Positions 25,303 through 33,270 of a DNA stretch of 33,280 bases are shown piece by piece. The notes under the pieces were generated by a model that saw only the letters and a program-made list of their open reading frames with translations, was not told the DNA's origin and made no database searches. A program made the translations under genes and the position numbers. Source of the stretch: Spirochaetales bacterium (GTDB lineage Bacteria; Spirochaetota; Spirochaetia; JAFGDJ01); assembly GCA_016932135.1 (NCBI GenBank), contig JAFGDJ010000130.1, positions 1-33,280 on the forward strand, read 5' to 3'. Numbering within the stretch: position 1 is the first letter of the stretch; each line of letters opens with the position of its first letter.

Positions 25303-27474
25303 ATGAAAAAAACACGACTACTCTTTCTATTGCTTCTTCTGCCCCTGGTGGTCTTTCAGGCAGCCGCCGGTGGTCAGCAGGAAGCGGCGGATCCGCTGGC
25401 GGCCTACATGGAAGCCGTGGATACCGCCTATGGTTACGAGCTGGCCCTGTCGATGAATCAATTCGTCAACAGCGAGCTGGGGGGCCGGCAGGCAGGAAGC
25501 GACGCGGAGCACAAGGCGGCGGATTATCTTGTCCAGAAGATGAAGGAAATCGGGCTGTCGGATGTGCAGAAAGAGGAATTCCGCTGTGACAAGTGGCAGT
25601 TCAACGAAAGCACCCTGAAAGTTCTTTCTCCGGCAGGGGAAGATATGGAGATAAAACCCTATTCCTACGCCTCCGGAGGAACTTCACCGGAAGGAATCAC
25701 CGCCGAACTGGTCTATGCCGGCATGGGAACCCTGTGGGACTACGAGGAAATGGACGTCCGCGGGAAAATCGTTCTTATCGACATCAATATGTACGACAAC
25801 TGGTGGATCACCTACCCCAGCCTGGAAGCGGCTCTTCACGGAGCGGCTGCCATCATCAACAGCTGCGACGGCGGATACGCCCAGCTGGCGGAGGATTCCA
25901 TGAACTGTCAGGACTTCTGCGGTCCCGTGACGATCCCCTCGGTCAACATCAGCCGACAAGACGCGGGATACCTCAAAGGACTGCTTGAAGCAGGCCCTGT
26001 AACCGTCAACCTGACAGTAGACAACGTGGTAGAACCCGGCGGAAAGAGCTACAACATCACGGGGAAAATACCCGGAAAAACCGAAGATGAAATCATCGTT
26101 GTCGGAGACCATTACGACGTGCATTTCTGGGGTTTCCAGGACAACAACTGCGCCATCGCCTTAACCCTGGGCATCGCCAAAGCCATGATTGAATCGGGTT
26201 ACCAGCCGGAACGAACCCTGGTCTTCGTCCTTCACGGCTCCGAGGAATGGGGAACCATTGACAGCCGTTACGACTGGTCCACCGGAGCCTGGAACATGAT
26301 CAACCATGTGCACCCGGAATGGGTGGGAAAAGCCCTGGCCTATATCAACTTCGAGCTGCCGGCCTATGAGTTCGGTGAAACCATCACCATCGCCTCTACT
26401 CCTGAGCTTCACAGCTTCCTGGCGGATTTCACTAAAACGGCTCCTCAACCGAAAGGCTGTTTTCCCGGCGGTCTGTCCGACGCCTGGGTTCAGCAGACCA
26501 CCTGGGCGGACCAGTGGTCTTACAACAGTGCCGGTGTACCGGGCCTGCACAACGGCTTCATCGAGGATGAAGAGGGGGAGACCTACGAGTTCTACGCGAA
26601 TATCTATCATTCTCAGTACGACACGGAAGCCCTGTACAACGAAGCAGTTTTCGACTTCCATCACCGCCTCTACGGAGCCCTGGTCATGACGCTGGATAAG
26701 AATCCGGCTCTGGCTTTGGACTTCTCCTTCAAAGCCGCCCTGATGAAAGACACTGTCAGCATCGACGCCTTTGACATGGCCGGTGTGGACGCGGAGATGT
26801 TCCTCGGCGTCATCGATGATTTCGAAACCCTGTCCGCGGAGGTCTACGGACAAATTGCCGAACTGAACAGCCTCTATACGGCCTTAAGGGCTCAAAAGAC
26901 AAAGCCCGCCCTGCTTCAGGAAATCCGGGTGGCCGGGGCTGAGGCCAACAATAGTATCCTGGCGGCGTTTAAAGCCATGCAGGACGGACTTACCCGGTTG
27001 GACTGGTGGGACACGGAGATGTTCGGCCACGAAATGACCCAGGACAGTATCCTTGTCATGGCGGAAGCCATCGACTCTCTGGAAGCCGGGGATATAGATT
27101 ACGTGGTGGACGAACTGCTGTGGCTTATCGAGGACGAATGGTACAGCTACTACTTCTCCAAGGAAGTGGCCCAGATGGACGACGAAAGCATCATGGCCGG
27201 GCAGGACTATAATCTGACCTGGGGAAAAGGCCGGGTTCCCTGCGCGGTGGATCTTTGGGAAGCCACCATGTCGCTGAACATGAAGTACGGTTCTTCCGGT
27301 GAAGACGTTTCCAAGGAAATCGCCGACCTGGAGTATTGGCTGGACGACCAGAAAAATTTCCTTGCCCAACGGGTATCCGAAGAGATCGACGCCCTTAAAA
27401 AGATTCAGGGTATTCTGTCGGAGATCGATCTGACCGAGGTTATCACGAAGGCCAAGGCCGCGGTAAAGAAATAA
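25303..27474 (+). CDS. Exported M28-family zinc metallopeptidase with PA-like insert (copy 2)
   Basis: This is a 723-residue paralogue of the gene before it, alike over the whole length. Its signal peptide (LLFLLLLLPLVVFQAAA) is also followed by the GG-x-x-E motif (GGQQEAA). The zinc ligands are conserved: His270 and Asp280 in GDHYDVHFWGFQDNN, Glu314-Glu315 in HGSEEWG, Glu in INFELPA, and His in YHSQYDTEA. The PA-like insert (SYASGGTSPEGITAEL and onward) and the unassigned helical C-terminus (ADLEYWLDDQKNFLAQR near the end) match copy 1. The main differences lie between the acidic ligand and the last His, which helps form the substrate pocket. The two copies may therefore cleave different peptides. 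Spacing is 63 bp with a hairpin between. Confidence 0.85.
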   Translation: MKKTRLLFLLLLLPLVVFQAAAGGQQEAADPLAAYMEAVDTAYGYELALSMNQFVNSELGGRQAGSDAEHKAADYLVQKMKEIGLSDVQKEEFRCDKWQFNESTLKVLSPAGEDMEIKPYSYASGGTSPEGITAELVYAGMGTLWDYEEMDVRGKIVLIDINMYDNWWITYPSLEAALHGAAAIINSCDGGYAQLAEDSMNCQDFCGPVTIPSVNISRQDAGYLKGLLEAGPVTVNLTVDNVVEPGGKSYNITGKIPGKTEDEIIVVGDHYDVHFWGFQDNNCAIALTLGIAKAMIESGYQPERTLVFVLHGSEEWGTIDSRYDWSTGAWNMINHVHPEWVGKALAYINFELPAYEFGETITIASTPELHSFLADFTKTAPQPKGCFPGGLSDAWVQQTTWADQWSYNSAGVPGLHNGFIEDEEGETYEFYANIYHSQYDTEALYNEAVFDFHHRLYGALVMTLDKNPALALDFSFKAALMKDTVSIDAFDMAGVDAEMFLGVIDDFETLSAEVYGQIAELNSLYTALRAQKTKPALLQEIRVAGAEANNSILAAFKAMQDGLTRLDWWDTEMFGHEMTQDSILVMAEAIDSLEAGDIDYVVDELLWLIEDEWYSYYFSKEVAQMDDESIMAGQDYNLTWGKGRVPCAVDLWEATMSLNMKYGSSGEDVSKEIADLEYWLDDQKNFLAQRVSEEIDALKKIQGILSEIDLTEVITKAKAAVKK

Positions 27475-27492
27475 AGTTCCAGACAGTACAAG

Positions 27493-27522
27493 AAAAGCCG
27501 TCCAACCACGGGCGGCTTTTTT
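27493..27522 (+). terminator. Rho-independent terminator after the M28 pair
   Basis: GCCGTCC (27497-27503) pairs with GGGCGGC (27510-27516), with one U-G pair, extended by AAAA/TTTT and followed by TTTTTT. It separates the plus-strand peptidases from the convergent acyltransferase gene and may also work leftward, because a T-rich run follows on the minus strand. Confidence 0.85.
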
Positions 27523-27561
27523 ATAATTCCTCCGGTACCCGGACAAGGCCCCGGAACCGGG

Positions 27562-28080
27562 TCACTGCCGTGCTTCATTCTCCGGCCATTCCCGCCGTTC
27601 CAGCGCCTCGGCCATCCGCAGCAGCCGCGGTCGGTTGTAACGCTGGGCGATGATGCAGGGCAGGTTCACCGCCAGGGCGTAGGGAATCATCCACAGGGCT
27701 ATACTCCAGTGGTTCCAGGCAAAAAAAAGAAGAGAACTGAGGATGCCGACATTGTGGGTGAATTCCGCCCTGCAGGTTTCGACGGCGAAGACCCGGTAAT
27801 ACCCGGAGTCTCGAGGCTGGGCCAGTCTCTTCTTTTGAAAGCCGTTGCCGAAAAAATTACCCCCGTCGGGAAGCAGTCTCTTCCAAAGCCGGACGGCGAG
27901 GATCCTTCTGTATAACCGGCCTCCTTGCTCGAAAGCCCGGGGTTTGTACCACCAGGAACACGGCCGGAAAAGGGAAGCCGGGAGAATCGATGCGATATAC
28001 CCCGAAAGAAGGTTGACAACCGTCCAGGCAAGGACGTTTACCAGGATGATGACTGCAGGGGAGGATTCAAGGGTCAGCAC
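27562..28080 (-). CDS. CrtO-like acyltransferase (glycosyl-carotenoid acyltransferase family)
   Basis: This 172-residue membrane protein has an N-terminal helix (VIILVNVLAWTVVNLLSGYI), a central block FRPCSWWYKPRAFEQGGRLY, the basic stretch LWKRLLPDGGNFF, the conserved-looking FAVETCRAEFTH, and LPCIIAQRYNRPRLLRM near the end. These match the family of CrtO, the enzyme that acylates the glucose of staphyloxanthin. The start is GTG at 28080, with GGAGGGG before it. It overlaps the glycosyltransferase gene by 14 bp, so the two are coupled, as crtQ and crtO act together in staphylococci. No carotenoid synthesis genes (crtM, crtN, crtP) are in the window, so the acceptor may be a carotenoid made elsewhere or another glycolipid. 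Confidence 0.75.
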   Translation of the reverse strand: MLTLESSPAVIILVNVLAWTVVNLLSGYIASILPASLFRPCSWWYKPRAFEQGGRLYRRILAVRLWKRLLPDGGNFFGNGFQKKRLAQPRDSGYYRVFAVETCRAEFTHNVGILSSLLFFAWNHWSIALWMIPYALAVNLPCIIAQRYNRPRLLRMAEALERREWPENEARQ

Positions 28081-29188
28081 GCCTGCCCCTCCGGGTGTGC
28101 AGCACCCGCCCTTTCCAGGTCACGCGGCCGAGAACCCGGGTGTGGAAAAGGGAGCGGAAGAAAACTATGTGGAAAAAAAGAAGGGGCAGAGGATAGAACA
28201 GCGCCGTCGGAAACCCGAAACTGCCGACCCGGCGGAAGATCCAGTACAGCTGTCCGGTGTAGGCCAGGTACAGTAACCCGGTAATCCATGGAAATCCGTC
28301 GGCGGAGGCCCAGCGGATGAAAAACAGCGCCGCCCCCCCGGTGGCTCCGGTGATCCAGAGGAACACCATGACGAGGAAACCCGGCCGGATAAGTCCCGCC
28401 CCCAGGGACATGCTGCGGGTCCAGCCTTCCGTCATGGCTTTGAACCCCTCCGGGTACATCCGATAGGAAACGGTCCCCTTTCCCCCGTACAAACCCACGT
28501 CCGTACCGGTGTTGTAAAAAACCTCCGCCAGGGCCAGGTCTTCCACGATACAGTCCCGGACACCCCGGTGTCCCCCGGCGCGGAAGTATTCCTCCCGTCC
28601 GCAAAGGATGCAGGGTCCGAACCCTCCGGTGTATCCGCTCCGCCGGCCCGGAAAGGCAAAGGCTCCCACCCCTGCCATGGCCGCCGTGTTGAAGAAGGCG
28701 GAAAGGTATTCGTAGGGCCGGCATACCCGGTGAAAGGGCTGGACCGAAATCACCTTTCCCGTCGCCGCCCGCTCCGCCAGCAGCCTTCCCAGCCCGCCGG
28801 GTTCGACCCGGGTATCGGCGTCCAGGAACAGAAGCAGGTCTTCCCGGGCTTCCCCGGCGGCTTTCCAGCAGGCCCAGGCTTTTCCGTACCAGCCTTCGGG
28901 TTTTCCCGAGGAATCCACCACCCGGGCTCCCAGGGAGCGGGCAATCGCCGCGGTGCCGTCCTCGGAACCGTCGTCCGATACCAGGATTTCACCGATCAGG
29001 CCGGCCTCGCCGAGGAGGGATTTCAGCAGAATCGGGAGATTCGCCTCTTCGTTCCTGGCCGGAATGATCACGCTGATACGCTCCGGGCGAAGGGGGGTCT
29101 CTATCCTCCCTCCCGGTCGAGGTATCCGGTACAGGAGAAAGAAGCCGAGGAGCCAGAACAGTATCAACTGCAGAAGATATCCGTCCAT
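28067..29188 (-). CDS. Family 2 glycosyltransferase, CrtQ-like
   Basis: This 373-residue GT2 enzyme starts with a membrane helix (LLQLILFWLLGFFLLY). The GT-A domain has ISVIIPARNEEANLPILLKS, LVSDDGSEDGT, and the DxD-type metal site FLDADTRVEP. It also has CILCGREEYFRAGGH and the likely acceptor-site region VEDLALAEVF. C-terminal helices (about 270-350) fix it in the membrane. This layout matches CrtQ, the 4,4'-diaponeurosporenoate glycosyltransferase. The companion acyltransferase immediately downstream strengthens this. An AGAGG ribosome site precedes the ATG. It follows the ABC permease by 10 bp in one operon. Sugar donor and acceptor are not visible from sequence. Confidence 0.82.
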   Translation of the reverse strand: MDGYLLQLILFWLLGFFLLYRIPRPGGRIETPLRPERISVIIPARNEEANLPILLKSLLGEAGLIGEILVSDDGSEDGTAAIARSLGARVVDSSGKPEGWYGKAWACWKAAGEAREDLLLFLDADTRVEPGGLGRLLAERAATGKVISVQPFHRVCRPYEYLSAFFNTAAMAGVGAFAFPGRRSGYTGGFGPCILCGREEYFRAGGHRGVRDCIVEDLALAEVFYNTGTDVGLYGGKGTVSYRMYPEGFKAMTEGWTRSMSLGAGLIRPGFLVMVFLWITGATGGAALFFIRWASADGFPWITGLLYLAYTGQLYWIFRRVGSFGFPTALFYPLPLLFFHIVFFRSLFHTRVLGRVTWKGRVLHTRRGRRADP

Positions 29189-29198
29189 GATCGCGCCT

Positions 29199-30287
29199 CT
29201 AGGTTTTCCTGTTAAAACGGAAGGTTACCAGGGTCAGCACAAGGAAAACGACGAAGATACCGCCCAGAACCAGCAGATCCCCCGCCACATGACCGAACCC
29301 CCGGCCCAGAAACAAGGTGGACATCACCGCCCGGGAGAGGTAGTACACCGGGTTGAAACGGGCGATGACGGTGAAGTACGCGGGCATTATCTCCAGGGGA
29401 AAGAAGATGCCGGCGGTGAACATGAAAAGCATATTCAGAATCTGGGCCACTGCGGCGGAGGCGTCCATGGTATCCAGCACCCCGGCCAGGAAAAATCCCA
29501 CCGCTCCGAAGGAGGCCGTCCCGGCGAGGAAAACAACGATGAAAGGAAACGGGCGGACATAAAACCGGGCGTGGAAGAACAGGGCGGCACACAGGGCCAG
29601 GACCGCCACCTGCAGCACCGCGATAATTCCCCTTACCCCGATGAGGGACGTCAGGAACTCTCCCTTGGACAGGGGGGTGTGAGAAAGACGTTTCAGGAAC
29701 CCGCGGCTCCGGTAGGAAATGACCGTCTGGGGCACGGTGAAGAAGAAATTGAGCATCAGGGAGATCCCGACGATACCGGAAAGAAGGTAGGAGATGTAGG
29801 AAAAGGACCGGCCGCTCCGTTCCAGGATCCGGACGGTATAGGGAAAAATGGACTTCCGGCGGAAAAGGGTCCGGAAAGTATCAGCCTGAATCCGGTCCAT
29901 CACCGAGGTAATGAACATGGTGAACTGCCGGTAGCGTTCGGTGATGATGACCGTATACTCTTCCTCCGCCGGATCCCGGGTGATGAAGGCGTAGACGGAA
30001 CCTTCTTCCAGGGCTTCCAGTCCTGCCTCTTTTTCCAGCCAGAGGAAGGACACCTCGTCTTTCCGTTCTTCCGGCATCCAGCGCAGGTCCAGTCCGGGAA
30101 CATCCCGGAGAGTTTCATCAACTCCCACCACCAGGCTGCCCCGGCGGAAGCCTTCCTGCCCGAAAATAAGACCGAACAGGACCAGCAGGAACACGGGAAA
30201 AAGGAGCATCCAGAAAAGGGATTGGAAAGACCGGATTTCCTGCAGGAGCAGACTCCCGGTGAGCCTGGCCAGGACCCGGCCTCTCAC
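29199..30287 (-). CDS. ABC-2-type transporter permease
   Basis: This 362-residue permease of the ABC-2 family has an N-terminal helix (FQSLFWMLLFPVFLLVLFGL), a large extracytoplasmic region (about 45-165), and a C-terminal cluster of about five helices (SYLLSGIVGISLMLNFFF, FIVVFLAGTASFGAVGFFLA, and others). The family-style motif SRGFLKRLSHTPLSKGEFL follows the second helix. It overlaps the ATPase gene by 4 bp. ABC-2 permeases export lipids, polysaccharides or drugs. Next to a glycosyltransferase and an acyltransferase, export of the glycolipid they make is a natural but unproven inference. Confidence 0.88.
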   Translation of the reverse strand: MRGRVLARLTGSLLLQEIRSFQSLFWMLLFPVFLLVLFGLIFGQEGFRRGSLVVGVDETLRDVPGLDLRWMPEERKDEVSFLWLEKEAGLEALEEGSVYAFITRDPAEEEYTVIITERYRQFTMFITSVMDRIQADTFRTLFRRKSIFPYTVRILERSGRSFSYISYLLSGIVGISLMLNFFFTVPQTVISYRSRGFLKRLSHTPLSKGEFLTSLIGVRGIIAVLQVAVLALCAALFFHARFYVRPFPFIVVFLAGTASFGAVGFFLAGVLDTMDASAAVAQILNMLFMFTAGIFFPLEIMPAYFTVIARFNPVYYLSRAVMSTLFLGRGFGHVAGDLLVLGGIFVVFLVLTLVTFRFNRKT

Positions 30288-31204
30288 TGCAAGCCCTCCG
30301 TGAGGTTCAAATACACATCCTCCAGGGTCGGGGACCGCACATCCAGGCTTTCCACGGTCAGCCCCGCGGTCCTGACCAGGGAGAGAAGCCGGACGAGATC
30401 TTCCTGAAGGCTGGGGGTCGAAACGATCACCCGCCGATGGTCTTCCAGGACGGAGGTATGGATTCCCTCGAGGAGCCTCAGCAAGGGTCCGGGGTGTTCG
30501 CGGAACACGAATTCCAGCCGTTTCGGCAGGCCTGAAGCGGCAATCAGTTCCGCCGGCGGGCCGAGGGCTACGATCTTGCCGCGGCCCAATACCGCCACCC
30601 GGTCGGAGATGAGCTGGGCGTCCTCCATGTAATGGGTGGTATTCAGGATGGTGGTGCCCCGCCGGCGCAGGGCGAGGAGCAGTTCCCGCAGTTCGATCCG
30701 TACCCGGGGATCCAGCCCTTCGGCCGGTTCGTCGAGGAAAAGAATCTCCGGGTCATTCATCATGGCTGTCGCCAGGTTCAGCTTCTGCCGCTCCCCCCCG
30801 GAGAGACCGCGGATGTAGTTTTTCCTTATCATCGAAAGACCCACGGTTTCCAGGACCTCCTGGACGGACAGACACCTCCGATAGAACGAGGCGTGAAGGC
30901 GAAGAAATTCTTCCACCCGGAGGTTGGAAAAGGCATCGGCGTCCTGCAGTGCCACGCCGATCCGTTCCCTGACCTCCCGGCTGCCGGGTGACGAACCGAG
31001 AACGGAAAATTTTCCCCCGTCGGCCCTTCTGATACCCTCGAGGATCTCCATGATGGTGGTTTTCCCAGATCCGTTGGGGCCGACGATGGACAGGATTTCC
31101 CCCCGCTCCACCTGGAAGGACACTCCCGTCAATACCCGGCGCTTCCCGTAGGCTTTTGCGATGTTATCGACTCTTACGACCTCCGGGACAGTTTTTCGTT
31201 CCAT
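30284..31204 (-). CDS. ABC transporter ATP-binding protein of the ABC-2 exporter
   Basis: This is the ATPase of the exporter, about 306 residues from the ATG at 31204. That start is chosen because GGGGAG sits 5 bp before it; an upstream in-frame start at 31267 would run through a terminator. Motifs are Walker A GPNGSGKTT, signature LSGGERQKLNLATAM, Walker B EILFLDEPAEGLDP, and the H-loop in ILNTTHYMEDA. The C-terminal extension (about 225-306) is typical of DrrA/NatA-type ATPases. It is the first gene of the four-gene minus-strand operon and is separated from the symporter genes by a terminator. Confidence 0.92.
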   Translation of the reverse strand: MERKTVPEVVRVDNIAKAYGKRRVLTGVSFQVERGEILSIVGPNGSGKTTIMEILEGIRRADGGKFSVLGSSPGSREVRERIGVALQDADAFSNLRVEEFLRLHASFYRRCLSVQEVLETVGLSMIRKNYIRGLSGGERQKLNLATAMMNDPEILFLDEPAEGLDPRVRIELRELLLALRRRGTTILNTTHYMEDAQLISDRVAVLGRGKIVALGPPAELIAASGLPKRLEFVFREHPGPLLRLLEGIHTSVLEDHRRVIVSTPSLQEDLVRLLSLVRTAGLTVESLDVRSPTLEDVYLNLTEGLQ

Positions 31205-31232
31205 TACGCTCCCCTGGGTACAAAAGACAAAT

Positions 31233-31265
31233 AAAAAGGGGCTGCCCGCTTGTGCGGCCAGCCCC
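31233..31265 (-). terminator. Rho-independent terminator after the symporter pair
   Basis: On the minus strand GGGGCTG (31259-31265) pairs with CAGCCCC (31238-31244), with an inner CCGC/GCGG stem, and is followed by TTTTT (31233-31237). It ends the symporter and small-protein transcript 29 bp before the ABC ATPase start. Confidence 0.85.
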
Positions 31266-31295
31266 AATGTTTATACAACTAAACGTTCCGAAAGA

Positions 31296-31418
31296 TCAAT
31301 TGCCTTCGTGGAGGTTCTTCAGCTGCTGCTTGGCGGCACCGAAATACCAGAAAATCAGACAGATAGGTCCAACGATACAGATGATCCCCATGATCCAATT
31401 CATCACGTCCCAAACCAT
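31296..31418 (-). CDS. Small single-helix membrane protein, likely symporter accessory protein (40 aa)
   Basis: A 40-codon gene begins with ATG at 31418, sharing one base with the symporter stop (TAATG). GGAGG is located in the last symporter codons. The product starts MVWDVMNWIMG, has one hydrophobic segment (IICIVGPICLIFWYFGAA), and ends in a polar tail (KQQLKNLHEGN). Such one-helix proteins are known next to sodium/solute symporters and are annotated as small accessory proteins. The overlap, the good ribosome site and the terminator 30 bp downstream support a real gene that is co-translated with the symporter. A role in stabilising or modulating the symporter is inferred. Confidence 0.8.
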   Translation of the reverse strand: MVWDVMNWIMGIICIVGPICLIFWYFGAAKQQLKNLHEGN

Positions 31419-32926
31419 TATTTCACCTCCTTTACCGTTTCCTTGGCCACGGCATTTACGATGAGGTACAGGATAAGAACGATGGGGGTAATGATAAGAA
31501 TACCGTATTCCTGCCAGAGTTCTATATTACCGATTTTAATAACATAGACTGCCCAATCTTCGCTCCAGGTGCCGAAGTAGTTCGTCCAGATGTAGTAACC
31601 CAGGGAGAAAACAAGCCCCACCGTGGTGGCAACCACACCGGCGGCCTTTTTGACGGGTTTCTTGGAAAAAGCGCCGAAGTACACCGGGATAAGACAGGTG
31701 GTGACGATGACGGTGGCCTGGAACACCCAGATTTCCATGATCCGTTCGAAGGTGAAGGCCAGGAACAGCGACAGAGCCGCGGAGCACAGCATACCGATCT
31801 TGGTAACTCTCTCCACCTTTTCGGAGGAAGCGTCGGGCCTGATGAGGTTCTTGTAAATGTCGTACCCCACCACACCGCCGGCCACGAGGAAGTAGGAGTC
31901 GGCGGTAGACATGGCGCAGGCCAGGACACCGGCCAGGAACACACCCAGGAGTCCCACCGGCAGGTACTGTCCGGCTACGGCGAAGAGAGCCTGGTTGGCT
32001 TCAACCTCGGGGATGATTCCCAGACCGATGGCCGCGGCACCCAGGATACCCAGGAAGGTAACCGCCCAGTCGAAGGACAGCCACATGGGAACGCCGGCGC
32101 CGAAGGCTTTTTGGATTTCCTTGGGTCCCGCCGAAGCGAAGAGCCGCTGAAAGAAAGCCGGTTCGGCCAGAACCGCCAGGGAGGTGATGGCATAGGCTAC
32201 CAGGGTCCAGGGGGTAAGATACCCTGCCCCGGCCGAGAAGAAGTAGCTGGCATCCTCTGCACTGCCTACCCATTCGGACAAGCCCACCATCACCTGGTCG
32301 AATCCGCCCACGGCCTTCCAGCCGATGATCAGGGCGATACCCACGGTGATCATCATGGAGATGAACTGGATAAAGTCGGTCATGGTAACGGCCCACAGAC
32401 CGCCGGTCCAGGTGTAGATGATGACGATAACCGCACCGATCAGGGTGCCCGCCCAGATGGGAAGACCGGTGATCAGGTTCAGGACAAACCCGATACCCAT
32501 CATCTCCATGGTGTTGGTGGAGTACAGAAAAGCGGCGATGGAAGCCATAACACCGGCGAATTTTCCGTACTTCTTGAAGGTGATCTCCTGCATGGTCGTG
32601 CCTTCGGGAAACACCTTTTTGAACTTCGGAGCTAAGAAAGCCATAATAATGTAGAGGGCTGTGTAGGGCAGGGAATAGGCGAAGAAGCCCGAAATACCCT
32701 CGTAGAACCCTACCTCCGAGGTTCCAAACAGTGTGTCCAGACCATAGAATGTCGATACCAGGGTACCGACCAGGAGCGGAGCTGTGAGGCTGCGGCCGGC
32801 CATGAAGTAGTCATCGAAGCCTTTTTTCTTCTTGGAGAAGTAAAACCCCACGAAGAGCATAAAAGCGATGTAGATGGCCACCACAACCCAGTCGACGAAA
32901 TGCATTTTTACAACAATTTCATCCAA
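31418..32926 (-). CDS. Sodium/solute symporter (SSS family)
   Basis: This polytopic transporter of about 502 residues has roughly 13 helices. The first is VVVAIYIAFMLFVGFYFS, followed by KKKKGFDDYFMAGRSL, the typical SSS loop after helix 1. Further family features are YTWTGGLWAVTMTDFIQF, AEPAFFQRLFASAGPKEI and LAGVLACAMSTADSYFL. The start is taken as TTG at 32926 because AGGAGG lies 9 bp before it; ATG at 32905 is the alternative. A longer frame to 32992 adds a non-family leader. The substrate (amino acid, sugar or organic acid) cannot be read from sequence. The small membrane protein downstream overlaps it by one base. Confidence 0.88.
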   Translation of the reverse strand: MDEIVVKMHFVDWVVVAIYIAFMLFVGFYFSKKKKGFDDYFMAGRSLTAPLLVGTLVSTFYGLDTLFGTSEVGFYEGISGFFAYSLPYTALYIIMAFLAPKFKKVFPEGTTMQEITFKKYGKFAGVMASIAAFLYSTNTMEMMGIGFVLNLITGLPIWAGTLIGAVIVIIYTWTGGLWAVTMTDFIQFISMMITVGIALIIGWKAVGGFDQVMVGLSEWVGSAEDASYFFSAGAGYLTPWTLVAYAITSLAVLAEPAFFQRLFASAGPKEIQKAFGAGVPMWLSFDWAVTFLGILGAAAIGLGIIPEVEANQALFAVAGQYLPVGLLGVFLAGVLACAMSTADSYFLVAGGVVGYDIYKNLIRPDASSEKVERVTKIGMLCSAALSLFLAFTFERIMEIWVFQATVIVTTCLIPVYFGAFSKKPVKKAAGVVATTVGLVFSLGYYIWTNYFGTWSEDWAVYVIKIGNIELWQEYGILIITPIVLILYLIVNAVAKETVKEVK

Positions 32927-32959
32927 AGCGTGGATCCTCCTTGTGCTAAAGATGCTGAT

Positions 32960-32965
32960 ATTATA
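32960..32965 (-). promoter_or_regulatory. -10-like TATAAT upstream of the symporter gene
   Basis: A perfect TATAAT on the minus strand lies 34 bp before the TTG start. No good -35 is seen at 16-18 bp, so an activator may be needed. The gap 32927-33073 is otherwise AT-rich and shows no gene. Confidence 0.35.
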
Positions 32966-33073
32966 CGACATGTTACGGGGTACTGATAGCATTTTTCTGA
33001 CAAAATGGTTTCACGAGTCTATTTTTCTGGTGACATTCAAACAAAAATACCGACTTTTTTCGTTCCGCGTTAT

Positions 33074-33224
33074 TACTGTCCCCCACCGTGGACCTGAAAA
33101 GTTTTAAAATACCCTCAGCATAAGAGTTTCATTAATCCGGTGTTTTTTCTAGAGAGCCTTCCCGGTATACTTTCCTGTGGGATTTGGAAATAGTATAGCT
33201 TCAGGTCCACGGTGGGGAACAGTA
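33074..33224. mobile_element. MITE-like element: 151 bp with 25-bp inverted repeats
   Basis: The left arm (33074-33098) and right arm (33200-33224) are inverted copies, 24 of 25 bp identical. The outer ends begin TACTGTCCCC and end GGGGAACAGTA. If TA is the duplicated target, the element is 147 bp plus TA on each side, the target type of IS630/Tc1-like transposons. The 101-bp centre is AT-rich with no reading frame. It lies in the gap upstream of the symporter gene. It could also act as a long hairpin or terminator. No matching transposase gene is in the window. Confidence 0.55.
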
Positions 33225-33254
33225 TATATTTTTCATGCCAAGAACCCTTTAATT

Positions 33255-33270
33255 GGTGTATACTTACACC
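33255..33270 (+). promoter_or_regulatory. Palindrome overlapping a possible -10 at the right edge
   Basis: GGTGTA and TACACC (33255-33260 and 33265-33270) form a 6-bp inverted repeat around TACT. TATACT (33259-33264) inside it resembles a -10 box for a rightward transcript leaving the window. A repressor site over a promoter is possible; no clear -35 is visible. From 33225 to 33280 no gene is seen. Confidence 0.25.

Noticed and set aside
28953-30407. 484-codon open frame on the plus strand
   Set aside because: It lies opposite the conserved glycosyltransferase and ABC permease genes. Its translation is very polar and Gly/Glu/His-rich with no domain, as expected for the antisense of a GC-rich membrane protein gene.
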